The notes beneath the pieces were generated by a model. The model was not told the DNA's origin and made no database searches. It saw nothing but the letters and a program-made list of their open reading frames with translations. From assembly GCA_031383555.1 (NCBI GenBank), contig JANMZR010000379.1, positions 1 to 44,919 of the forward strand: 44,919 nucleotides of DNA, given 5' to 3'. Positions 8,622 to 16,804 of the stretch are shown one piece after another. The DNA is from JANMZR01 sp031383555 (GTDB taxonomy: Bacteria; Bacteroidota; Bacteroidia; Cytophagales; Spirosomataceae). A program made the translations under genes and the position numbers. Positions within the stretch are counted from its first letter, which is position 1, and each line of letters starts with the position of its first letter.

Positions 8622-10391
8622 ATGGGAAATTTAAAAAAAAGGTTGAGATTATTTGTCAATTTTTGTATAATACTTGGCCTATTTTTACCATTTGCCCAAT
8701 CGCAAGACTTTAAGCTTGACGATAAAAAGCCTATGCCAATACCCACTGGTTTTGTAAAACCATCAGAGGCCGTATCTGAAGCCGTTTCAGAGTCAGCTTT
8801 TATTGATGGCATGAAATATTATATTATTGAAGAATATTCCAAAGCCTTAGAAATATTTGAAAAATCATTAAAAAATAATAAAGAAAATGCTGGTCTTAAT
8901 TTTCAGATTTCGGCCTGTTATCTAAAACTCAATAAAATTGAAAAGGCCATTCAATTTGCTAAAAAAGCATATGATGTAAATAATGCCAACCTACAATACG
9001 GTGAAATGATAGCGGGATTATATGCAAAAAACGGTCAATTTGTTGAAGCTTCTATTATTTATAAAAAACTTTTTGAAAAAGATTTAACAAATTCCGAATT
9101 GGGATTAAATTTGGCAGCCACTTATTACAGTATGGGCAAATTTGATGAGGTATTAAAATTATATCAAATTATTGAGAAAAATCTGGGGCCATCGCAAGAG
9201 CTTACAAATCAAAAGCAGCAATTACTTTTAAAATTAAATAGGCCAAAAGATGCATTACAAGAAGGTGAAAAATTAATAAAAGCCGATCCATTAGAAATTG
9301 AAAACTATATTGATCAAGCAGAAATGCTAATTAGAAATGGCAAAGAAAAAGAGGCTGAAGAGTTTATAAACAAGGCCTTAAATATAAGCCCAAATAGTGG
9401 ACAAGCACATATACTTTTAGCGGATATTGCACGTAGAAAAAATGATTTCACAAAAATGTTCGAAGAGCTTACCTTGGCTTGTGATGATAAAAACCTAGAA
9501 AGTAGGGCCTTAGCTAAAATACTATTTAGCTTTCTTGAGTTTTTACCCGAAAATAGCGACAAGGTTCAAAAGGAAAGGCTGATAAATAAAATAATAGAAA
9601 TTCACCCAAGTGAACCTCGAGGTTATTTGTTAATGGGCGATCATCAGTTTTTGCAAGGTAATAAAAAAGAAGCTAACCGAAATTACCTCGAAGCTGTTAA
9701 ATATGAAAAAAACAGTAATCCAGTTTGGCTGCGAATTCTTGCCATTGACAACGAGTTGGCAGCCTTAAAAGATCAATTAATTCACTCAGAACAAGCAATT
9801 GAATTGTATCCGAACCAATCGATATTTTGGTATTATAATGGAGCGGCTAATTTTATGCTCAAAAATTTCGATAAAGCCACCGATGCCTTAGAAGAAGCAA
9901 AGCGACTTGCTAGTGATGATAAAGAGCTAATTCTAGTAATAAATTCACTTTTAGGAGAAACTTATAATAGGTTAAAACAGCATTCAAAATCTGACGAGGC
10001 TTTTGATACCGTACTCAAAATTGACCCCAAAAATGATGGTGTGGCTAATAATTATAGTTATTATTTGGGACTGCGAAATGAAAAATTACCTTATGCTATT
10101 GAATTGGCATCTAAAATAGTAGAAAGAAACCCCGAAAATAGCACCTATTTAGATACTTACGGTTGGGTTTTATTTGTAAATAAAGACTACGAAAAAGCAA
10201 AACAATATTTAGAAAAAGCCTACAAAATAAATAATGGAAAAAGCGGTGTGATTATTGAGCATTATGGTGATGCTTTATTTAAAATAGGTGAAAAAGATAG
10301 AGCAATTGAACTTTGGAAAAAAGCAGCCTTACTATTAACAAATAATAAAGACTTGGAAAAGAAAATTGCCGAGGGTAAAATTATAGAGTGA
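8622..10391 (+). CDS. secreted tetratricopeptide repeat protein
   Basis: A 589-residue protein with a signal peptide (MGNLKKRLRLFVNFCIILGLFL..., cleavage near AQSQ, residue about 28) and a run of tetratricopeptide repeats from about 60 to 580, for example YYIIEEYSKALEIFEKSLK and NKDYEKAKQYLEKAYKINN. It has no catalytic motif and is probably a periplasmic scaffold. In many Bacteroidota a TPR gene of this kind precedes DUF4292 and EnvC-like genes, as here, which points to envelope assembly or septal peptidoglycan work (inference). The 120-bp gap to the next gene holds TATATTTG at 10396-10403, a possible -7 element for DUF4292. Confidence 0.88.
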   Translation: MGNLKKRLRLFVNFCIILGLFLPFAQSQDFKLDDKKPMPIPTGFVKPSEAVSEAVSESAFIDGMKYYIIEEYSKALEIFEKSLKNNKENAGLNFQISACYLKLNKIEKAIQFAKKAYDVNNANLQYGEMIAGLYAKNGQFVEASIIYKKLFEKDLTNSELGLNLAATYYSMGKFDEVLKLYQIIEKNLGPSQELTNQKQQLLLKLNRPKDALQEGEKLIKADPLEIENYIDQAEMLIRNGKEKEAEEFINKALNISPNSGQAHILLADIARRKNDFTKMFEELTLACDDKNLESRALAKILFSFLEFLPENSDKVQKERLINKIIEIHPSEPRGYLLMGDHQFLQGNKKEANRNYLEAVKYEKNSNPVWLRILAIDNELAALKDQLIHSEQAIELYPNQSIFWYYNGAANFMLKNFDKATDALEEAKRLASDDKELILVINSLLGETYNRLKQHSKSDEAFDTVLKIDPKNDGVANNYSYYLGLRNEKLPYAIELASKIVERNPENSTYLDTYGWVLFVNKDYEKAKQYLEKAYKINNGKSGVIIEHYGDALFKIGEKDRAIELWKKAALLLTNNKDLEKKIAEGKIIE

Positions 10392-10510
10392 AATTTATAT
10401 TTGTAATTGCCTCGGCCATTGTGAATATAAACTTTTTCTTTTAGAAAATGAATTTCAAATTAATTTTCTGTTTTATTATTTCGAATATATTTCCACTAAA
10501 ATAATAATAA

Positions 10511-11380
10511 ATGTTTGATTTAAAACACATTACCCAGTCAACAGCCTCTTTATTCTTAATATTTATGATTGGGTTTAGTTCTTGTAAAAGACAAAAATCT
10601 AAAACAAAAGTATTAGCAGATACACTTTCTGTAATTGACTCTAATTTTGTAAAAATAGTTGAAACACCAGTTATTGGAGCTACTGAAAATACTGTTGATA
10701 CAGATGTGGATAATATAAAAATTAATGAAATTGACTTCGCATATTTTTCATCTACTTCCAAATTAAGGTATAAAACTGCCACCGAAAATCAAAACGCCCA
10801 AATAAATTTCAGAATAAAAAAAGACAGTCTTATTTGGTTTTCTATCTCTGGTTTTGGCATTGAAGCAGTTAGAGGTGTTATTAATCAAGACTCTCTTTTT
10901 GCAATTGATAAGTTACACAGAGAATATTACAAATTTGATTTTGCAACTTTAAGTACTAATTTCAATTTTGACCTAAATTTCAATATTTTACAATCATTGG
11001 TTTTGGGAAATTTACCGCTAAAGAAAAAAGGACAAAATAAATTTGTAAAACGAGAAAATGACTATTATCTCTTACATCAAGAAGATGGTAAGGTAATGAT
11101 AGACAATTATATAGGTGATGAAAACAGAAAATTAAAAAAGCTTCAATTGACCAAAGATGAGGAAGCAAAAAACAAATTAACAATGACTTTCAACGATTTC
11201 CAGAAAATAAATGAGCATATTTTTCCATACGAAAGCCTAATTACCGTTGACTATCAATCAAAAAAAGACAACCTTTTTTACGAAACTTTAATTGAATTAA
11301 AACATAAAAAAGTAGAATTTTCTTTTGCTCCATTAAGTTTTCCTTTTACCATTCCAGCAAATTATTCACCGAAAAACTAA
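10511..11380 (+). CDS. DUF4292 domain lipoprotein
   Basis: A 289-residue protein whose N-terminus (hydrophobic stretch 10-23 ending IGFSSC) is a lipoprotein signal with Cys near residue 26. The body fits DUF4292 of Bacteroidota: INEIDFAYFSSTSKLRYKT, then an LolA/LolB-like beta-sheet run (INFRIKKDSLIWFSIS, GIEAVRGVINQDSLFAIDKL) and ending FSFAPLSFPFTIPANYSPK. LolB-like folds carry lipids or lipoproteins, but no substrate is shown for this family. It sits between the TPR gene and the EnvC-like gene, 41 bp before the latter, and is probably co-transcribed. Confidence 0.88.
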   Translation: MFDLKHITQSTASLFLIFMIGFSSCKRQKSKTKVLADTLSVIDSNFVKIVETPVIGATENTVDTDVDNIKINEIDFAYFSSTSKLRYKTATENQNAQINFRIKKDSLIWFSISGFGIEAVRGVINQDSLFAIDKLHREYYKFDFATLSTNFNFDLNFNILQSLVLGNLPLKKKGQNKFVKRENDYYLLHQEDGKVMIDNYIGDENRKLKKLQLTKDEEAKNKLTMTFNDFQKINEHIFPYESLITVDYQSKKDNLFYETLIELKHKKVEFSFAPLSFPFTIPANYSPKN

Positions 11381-11421
11381 TAATTAATGAAGGCATTAGT
11401 AAAAGAAAATCATAAAAGTAT

Positions 11422-12729
11422 ATGTATTTTAATAAAACCAAACTTCTGATTTATTTGAGCTTAATTTTTACTTTAAGTATAAAATGTGAATCTTATGCGC
11501 AAAAAACAAAAAGTCGGGCTGAACTTGAAGCTAGAAAAAAGGAAAATATCCGTCAAATAGCTGAAATAAAGAATATCTTAGATAAAACCACAGATAAAAA
11601 AGAGACTAATTTAGGTCATCTCAAAGCAATTAATAGGCAAGTTGAAGTAAAAGAAAAACAAATAGACTTGATAAATCAAGATTTGGGTAGCTTGAGTATT
11701 GAAATAAAAGAGCTAATTAAAATAAATCAAGAACTATCGCAAGACTTTGCTAAACTCAAAAAAGAATATGGCCAAATGGTGTATTCTGGCTCAAAGTCGT
11801 TAGGAAATTTTACAAGTTTGGGCTTTTTGTTTTCATCGAATAGCTTTAATGAGATGTTTTTAAGGTATAATTATTTACAACAAATTGCCAAAGCCCGTAA
11901 AAGGCAAGCAGTTGAAATAGACAAAGTAATAATAGACCTGAAAGCTCGCCAAGAAGCGCTTTCAAATAAGAAAAAGCAGCAAAATCAGGTACTAAATAGC
12001 CGAGTTGAGGAAAGTAAAGACTTGGATGCTATAAAAACAAAGCAACAGAAAATAACCAATAATCTTATTCAGAAAGAAGGCGAATTAAAAAAACAATTAG
12101 CTGAGAGAAAAAAAGCCGTAAAACAACTTGAAAATTTAATTTCAAACCTTATTGAAAAAGAAATAAAACGAACTAGACAAGCAGAAACAAAAGTTGCAAT
12201 AGAAAAACCAATTGAAAATAATTCAAAGAAAAAATCAAATGAAATTAAGGAACTTCCAGATGCTGAGTCAAGTACAAGTACTATTATGATGAATACTTCG
12301 GAGACTAGCCTATCAAATTCTTTTTCGGCTTCAAAAGCAAGGCTTCCTTGGCCTGTTCGATCAGGATTTATTTCTGAGCGATTTGGCTCGCATCCGCATG
12401 AGGTATTGAAAGGCATCACGGTTCCAAACGATGGTATTGAAATTCAAACAAATGCTGGTGAGCAAGTGAGGTCAGTTTTTGATGGTACAGTGATGGTTGT
12501 TGATAATTCAATAATTGGTATGGGAAGTGTAGTAGCAATTCAACACGGCAATTATTTCACAATTTATAGTAAATTACGTAATGTTTCTGTGAGCCCAGGC
12601 CAAAAAGTACTGTCAAAAGAGGCTATTGGAACTGTAATGGAAGGTAAAGATGGTAACTTTGAAGTGCAATTTCAGGTATGGAAAAATACAAATAGGCAAA
12701 ACCCTGAAAAGTGGCTCATACATAGATAA
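11422..12729 (+). CDS. EnvC-like murein hydrolase activator (M23 domain)
   Basis: A 435-residue exported protein: signal peptide (about 1-27), long charged coiled coil (about 30-235), a low-complexity Ser/Thr linker (about 260-300) and a C-terminal LytM/M23 domain (about 310-435). The LytM zinc ligands look lost: the first motif reads GITVPNDGIEI where HxxxD is expected, and the last reads HGNYFTIYSKL where peptidases have HGxxxxTxYxHL. This matches EnvC-type activators, which bind and switch on cell-wall amidases instead of cutting. It is the last gene of the TPR-DUF4292-EnvC cluster and probably works at the division septum. Confidence 0.88.
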   Translation: MYFNKTKLLIYLSLIFTLSIKCESYAQKTKSRAELEARKKENIRQIAEIKNILDKTTDKKETNLGHLKAINRQVEVKEKQIDLINQDLGSLSIEIKELIKINQELSQDFAKLKKEYGQMVYSGSKSLGNFTSLGFLFSSNSFNEMFLRYNYLQQIAKARKRQAVEIDKVIIDLKARQEALSNKKKQQNQVLNSRVEESKDLDAIKTKQQKITNNLIQKEGELKKQLAERKKAVKQLENLISNLIEKEIKRTRQAETKVAIEKPIENNSKKKSNEIKELPDAESSTSTIMMNTSETSLSNSFSASKARLPWPVRSGFISERFGSHPHEVLKGITVPNDGIEIQTNAGEQVRSVFDGTVMVVDNSIIGMGSVVAIQHGNYFTIYSKLRNVSVSPGQKVLSKEAIGTVMEGKDGNFEVQFQVWKNTNRQNPEKWLIHR

Positions 12730-12837
12730 ACGACAGAATGTCAATTATTTAAAAAATTTAAAAACTCATTCATTGAAATATATATTGTGTTATTCATAAA
12801 ACTTCACTGATTCAAAAAAAAATAAAAATCCTTCAAA

Positions 12838-13653
12838 ATGTCTGTTCATACTGAAATTAAAAGAGTTACCACCCATCATTTGCAAGAAATGAAAAAAAGA
12901 GGAGAGAGAATTTCATGCCTCACTTCATACGATTTTTCTATGGCCAAAATAGTGGATGCCGCAGGAATAGACCTAATTTTAGTTGGTGATTCTGCTTCTA
13001 ATGTAATGGCTGGCCACGAAACTACCTTGCCAATCACATTAGACCAAATGATATACCATGCAACTTCGGTTGTTAAAGCAGTAAAAAGGGCTTTTGTAGT
13101 AGTCGATATCCCTTTTGGTTATTATCAAGGTAATTCTGAGGAAGCTTTGCGCTCCGCCATTCGCATCATGAAAGAGTCTGGTGGGCATGCCATAAAAGTT
13201 GAAGGTGGCCTAGAAATAAAAGAATCGGTAACTCGAATACTAAGTGCAGGCATTCCTGTAATGGGCCATTTGGGTTTAACTCCTCAGTCTATTTATAAAT
13301 TTGGTACCTATTCTGTAAGAGCAAAAGAAGAAGAAGAAGCTGAAAAATTAATTGAAGACGCACTCATGCTCGAAGAGGCAGGCGTGTTTGCAATAGTTTT
13401 AGAGAAAATACCTGCACAGCTCACAAAAATTGTTTCTGAAAAATTAAGAATACCAACAATTGGAATAGGTGCAGGTCCAGACGCCGATGGCCAGATATTG
13501 GTAGTGCATGATATGTTGGGTATAAATACTGAATTTAAACCAAGGTTTTTACGCCGGTACGCCAATTTAGATATTATAATGCAAGAGGCAGTTGCCAAAT
13601 ATGTAACAGATGTAAAGTCAAAAGACTTTCCAAATATGAGCGAAAGTTATTAA
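12838..13653 (+). CDS. panB: 3-methyl-2-oxobutanoate hydroxymethyltransferase
   Basis: A 271-residue enzyme that adds a hydroxymethyl group from methylene-tetrahydrofolate to 2-oxoisovalerate, giving ketopantoate for pantothenate and coenzyme A. Recognised by RISCLTSYDFSMAKIVDAAGIDLILVGDS split across 24-52, GHETTLPITLDQMIYH, VVDIPFGYYQ, IKVEGG, GIPVMGHLGLTPQS and IPTIGIGAGPDADGQILV; the length is normal. It is followed 42 bp later by an RluA-type gene. The panC and panD partners are not in the window. Confidence 0.96.
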   Translation: MSVHTEIKRVTTHHLQEMKKRGERISCLTSYDFSMAKIVDAAGIDLILVGDSASNVMAGHETTLPITLDQMIYHATSVVKAVKRAFVVVDIPFGYYQGNSEEALRSAIRIMKESGGHAIKVEGGLEIKESVTRILSAGIPVMGHLGLTPQSIYKFGTYSVRAKEEEEAEKLIEDALMLEEAGVFAIVLEKIPAQLTKIVSEKLRIPTIGIGAGPDADGQILVVHDMLGINTEFKPRFLRRYANLDIIMQEAVAKYVTDVKSKDFPNMSESY

Positions 13654-13694
13654 AAGTCAAAGTATCTTCATTAAATACGAACATTACAAAAAAT

Positions 13695-14456
13695 ATGAAA
13701 AGAGAGGTAAGTGAAAGAAAAAATAAGTTGAAAAATTTTCATGTTGTTTATGAAGACAATCACCTAATTATAGTAAATAAACGAGCTGGTATTTTGGTAC
13801 AAGGCGACTCCACTGGTGATATCACACTTACTGAATTGGTAAAGGAATACATCAAAAAAAAGTATGATAAACCTGGCGATGTTTTTTTGCATCCAGTTCA
13901 TAGGCTTGACAGGCCGGTAAGTGGTTTGGTTGTATTTGGCAGAACCTCAAAAGGCTTAGAAAGAATGAGCGAACTTTTCAAAAAACGTGATATTCAAAAA
14001 ACATATTGGGCTGTGGTGCGCCGTAAACCGAAAGAATCAGAAGATAAATTGACCCACTATTTAGTAAAAGATGAAGCTAGAAACACCACAGCCGCATATG
14101 ATACGCCAGTTGAAAATAGCCAGAAAGCTGAATTAAGTTATAAAATTATTGGGAAGCTTAACCTACATTATCTTTTAGAGGTAAATCCTGTTACAGGTCG
14201 ACCACATCAAATTCGTGCTCAATTGGCCGCTATTGGCTGCCCCATACGTGGTGATTTGAAATATGGATATGAGCGCCCTAACCCCGATGCAGATATAAAT
14301 TTGCATGCTAGAAGACTTTATTTTATACACCCAATAAAAAAAACGAGTATAATTTGCAGAGCAGCTTTACCTGAAATACAGTTTTGGGAGGAATTCTTAG
14401 AATTAGATACTGAAGAGGTAAAAGATAAAGTAATGGCACAAATGTTTGAGGGTTAG
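13695..14456 (+). CDS. RluA-family pseudouridine synthase
   Basis: A 253-residue cytoplasmic RNA-modifying enzyme that converts uridine to pseudouridine. The active-site motif HPVHRLDRPVSG (66-77) holds the catalytic Asp at 72; VVYEDNHLIIVNKRAGILVQ (17-36) and the later NPVTGRPHQIRAQLAAIG are family hallmarks. It lacks the N-terminal S4 domain of RluD/RluC, so it resembles the shorter RluA/TruC class; the RNA target cannot be assigned. It is probably co-transcribed with panB. A weak hairpin (CCTCT/AGAGG, 14463-14480) followed by T residues may end the unit. Confidence 0.9.
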   Translation: MKREVSERKNKLKNFHVVYEDNHLIIVNKRAGILVQGDSTGDITLTELVKEYIKKKYDKPGDVFLHPVHRLDRPVSGLVVFGRTSKGLERMSELFKKRDIQKTYWAVVRRKPKESEDKLTHYLVKDEARNTTAAYDTPVENSQKAELSYKIIGKLNLHYLLEVNPVTGRPHQIRAQLAAIGCPIRGDLKYGYERPNPDADINLHARRLYFIHPIKKTSIICRAALPEIQFWEEFLELDTEEVKDKVMAQMFEG

Positions 14457-14503
14457 TTTCCACCCTCTTATACTGAGAGGTCGATTTTTTGAAAATGATT
14501 CTA

Positions 14504-14677
14504 TTAAAGATGAAGCTCTTCTATTTCTTTAGAAATATCAGTTTTCACCTGCTCAAAAATCATTCTCATGGTATGCCTTATTCCTTCAATTGCTCCAAAA
14601 ATTATTCCTAAAGGAACAATAAGTGGCGCAAATAAAATCCACTGAATAAGCATGTAATGATTGAATTTTTTCTTCAT
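14504..14677 (-). CDS. 57-residue hypothetical membrane protein
   Basis: Short reading frame MKKKFNHYMLIQWILFAPLI followed by VPLGIIFGAIEGIRHTMRMI and an acidic tail EIEELHL. It has a basic start, one hydrophobic stretch (about 9-30) and an amphipathic end, a believable small inner-membrane protein. The ATG at 14677 follows a purine-rich stretch, and the frame covers much of the 464-bp gap between the RluA and FMN-reductase genes. I do not recognise a family. The rest of the gap (14678-14920) is AT-rich with a 9-bp inverted repeat (14771-14779 / 14795-14803). Confidence 0.6.
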   Translation of the reverse strand: MKKKFNHYMLIQWILFAPLIVPLGIIFGAIEGIRHTMRMIFEQVKTDISKEIEELHL

Positions 14678-14920
14678 TTGAAATAATTAAATTAGTAAAC
14701 GGTTAGTTTTATTCAAATATTTTTTGCAAAGTTATGAATATTAGAATAAATAAAAAAGAAATTTTATTATAATATTACTATTATTTATCTATAAAGTAAT
14801 ATTAGGTTATTTTATTATATCAATAATAAGAAATTAATGGAATTTTAATCTGTTTTAAATTCAATACCTCCGAACAAGTTCAGATAAAATTCTGTTTCTA
14901 AATAAACAAAACATAATTAA

Positions 14921-15445
14921 ATGATTTCAATTATAGTAGGTACCAACCGAAAAAACTCCGTTTCAAGCAAAATAGCCATATATTATAAACAATTATTAGA
15001 CAATCTTTTGGTAGAAAATCAAATAATCGATTTAACTAATTTACCTAGCGATTTTACAGTATCGGCGTTATATGAAAACTCAGGTAAAAATAAAGAGTAC
15101 AATGTATTAAAACACAAAGTTGAGGCCTCTGATAAATTCGTTTTTATAGTTCCTGAATACAACGGCTCATTTCCAGGAGTATTAAAGTCATTTATTGATG
15201 GCCTTAGTTTTCCTGGTTCAGTTATGCATAAAAAAGCAGCCCTTGTTGGTATTTCAGATGGAGTTCAGGGTGCTGCCATAGCATTAAGTCATTTGACTGA
15301 TATTTTTCACTATTTAGGTTTAAATGTATTAGCGCAAAGGGTAAAAATTCCATTCTTGAAAAAAAACTTTATTGATGGGCAAATCACCGATCCATTAGTA
15401 AAATCACTTATTGAAGAACAAGCTATTCTTATTTCAAAATTTTAA
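14921..15445 (+). CDS. NADPH-dependent FMN reductase family protein
   Basis: A 174-residue flavodoxin-like protein. MISIIVGTNRKNSVSSKIA (1-19) gives the FMN phosphate loop and VPEYNGSFPGVLKSFIDGL (about 78-96) is the second FMN-binding motif of the NADPH-dependent FMN reductase family (SsuE/ArsH/chromate reductase type). Likely a soluble NAD(P)H:flavin or quinone reductase; the physiological acceptor is unknown. It lies 75 bp before anmK on the same strand. Confidence 0.88.
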   Translation: MISIIVGTNRKNSVSSKIAIYYKQLLDNLLVENQIIDLTNLPSDFTVSALYENSGKNKEYNVLKHKVEASDKFVFIVPEYNGSFPGVLKSFIDGLSFPGSVMHKKAALVGISDGVQGAAIALSHLTDIFHYLGLNVLAQRVKIPFLKKNFIDGQITDPLVKSLIEEQAILISKF

Positions 15446-15520
15446 ATGCTGCTTTTTTTAAAAAACAGGATAGAATTAATCCATAATAACCTATTCTAAG
15501 AAAAATATAAAGTAAGGTAA

Positions 15521-16720
15521 ATGAATAAAAATATTTCTGACCTTTATTTGTTAGCACAAAAGAAAAAAAGGAACGTAATTGGCTTAATGTCAGGTACTTC
15601 GTTGGATGGACTTGACATTGCCTATTGCCAAATTTCAGGGGCTGGCCAAGCTACAAAAGTACAATTACTCCAATTTGAAACTATAGAATATTCAGTAGAT
15701 TTCAAAGAAAAAATAAGAAGAGTTTTTGCAGAAGAAACAATTGATTTCCAATACCTTACCTTATTAAATGCCTGGCTTGGCCGCTACCATGGAGGTTTAA
15801 TAAATAGTTTTTTAAAAAAAAATAAAATCGAAAAATCTGATGTCGATTTAATAGCCTCGCATGGCCAAACGGTATTTCATGCTCCAAAACTTTTGCATAA
15901 AATAACGCAATTCCCCAATGCAACATTACAAATAGGCGATGGCGACCATATATCCGTTTCAACTGGCATAATTACAATTTCTGATTTTCGGCAAAAACAT
16001 GTTGCAGCTGGAGGTGAAGGTGCTCCATTGGCCGTTTATGGTGACTATCTGATATTTTCAAAAAAAGGAGAAAATAGAATAATGCTAAATATTGGAGGCA
16101 TTGCTAATTTTACATTTTTGCCAAAAAGTGGTGAGGCTAGTGATGTGTTTGTAACAGATACTGGCCCCGGTAATACTATAATTGATGCTTATATTAGAAA
16201 ATTTTACCCTGAAAAAGCCTTTGACAAAAATGCTGAAATTGCACTTAAAGGCCAAATAAATAACAGCCTTTTATCTGAGCTAAAAAACCATGAATTTTTT
16301 AGTCAACCAATGCCAAAAACTACAGGCCCTGAGTTATTCAATATCAAATATGTGGAAAAAGCACAAAAAGAATCGGGTACAATAGATCTAAATATTTTTG
16401 ATTTGATGGCAACTATCACTCGGTTTTCGGCGGAAACTATAGCAGAAACTATAAAAAAAGCTGCTGGTAAAAAGGAAAAGTATAAAATTTACTTAAGTGG
16501 GGGAGGTATGCACAATCCGTTAATAATTAAGCACTTAAATCAATTATTGCCTGGATTTACCCTTGAAAATTCTAATATTTTAGGTATAGATGGTGACGCA
16601 AAAGAGGCCATACTTTTTGCTATTTTGGCTAATGAAACTGTAGCTGGTGGCGATATCAATTTTGGCGCTAGGGAAAGTGTGCCATCAGTTTCATTTGGTA
16701 AAATTTCTTTTCCAAAATAA
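15521..16720 (+). CDS. anmK: anhydro-N-acetylmuramic acid kinase
   Basis: A 399-residue kinase that opens the 1,6-anhydro ring of anhydro-MurNAc and phosphorylates it to MurNAc-6-phosphate in peptidoglycan recycling. The phosphate-binding GLMSGTSLDGLD (21-32), IASHGQTVFHAP, LQIGDG, FRQKHVAAGGEGAPL, NIGGIANFT, DTGPGNTIID and a late SGGGMHNPL motif are all characteristic, and the length is normal. It may act downstream of the NagZ-like fusion enzyme at 4195-7287. MurQ, which usually follows, is not in the window. A strong terminator lies 24 bp after the stop. Confidence 0.96.
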   Translation: MNKNISDLYLLAQKKKRNVIGLMSGTSLDGLDIAYCQISGAGQATKVQLLQFETIEYSVDFKEKIRRVFAEETIDFQYLTLLNAWLGRYHGGLINSFLKKNKIEKSDVDLIASHGQTVFHAPKLLHKITQFPNATLQIGDGDHISVSTGIITISDFRQKHVAAGGEGAPLAVYGDYLIFSKKGENRIMLNIGGIANFTFLPKSGEASDVFVTDTGPGNTIIDAYIRKFYPEKAFDKNAEIALKGQINNSLLSELKNHEFFSQPMPKTTGPELFNIKYVEKAQKESGTIDLNIFDLMATITRFSAETIAETIKKAAGKKEKYKIYLSGGGMHNPLIIKHLNQLLPGFTLENSNILGIDGDAKEAILFAILANETVAGGDINFGARESVPSVSFGKISFPK

Positions 16721-16743
16721 CAACTGGTTTTTTATTTCTTCCT

Positions 16744-16787
16744 AAAAAAAGCCGTTGAATATTTCGAAAATATTCAACGGCTTTTTT
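16744..16787. terminator. bidirectional intrinsic terminator between anmK and the PpiD-like gene
   Basis: A 14-bp perfect stem (16751-16764 / 16768-16781) with a 3-nt loop, flanked by seven A and six T residues, so it can work for both converging genes. Confidence 0.9.
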
Positions 16788-16804
16788 AAATCTATTAATA
16801 TCTA

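Noticed and set aside
12069..12419. 116-residue minus-strand frame inside the EnvC-like gene
   Set aside because: It is antisense to the coiled-coil and linker region of a well-supported gene and is rich in Ser/Phe from reversed codons.
14771..14803. 9-bp AT-only inverted repeat
   Set aside because: Long AT inverted repeats are expected by chance in this AT-rich gap; no conserved partner is visible.
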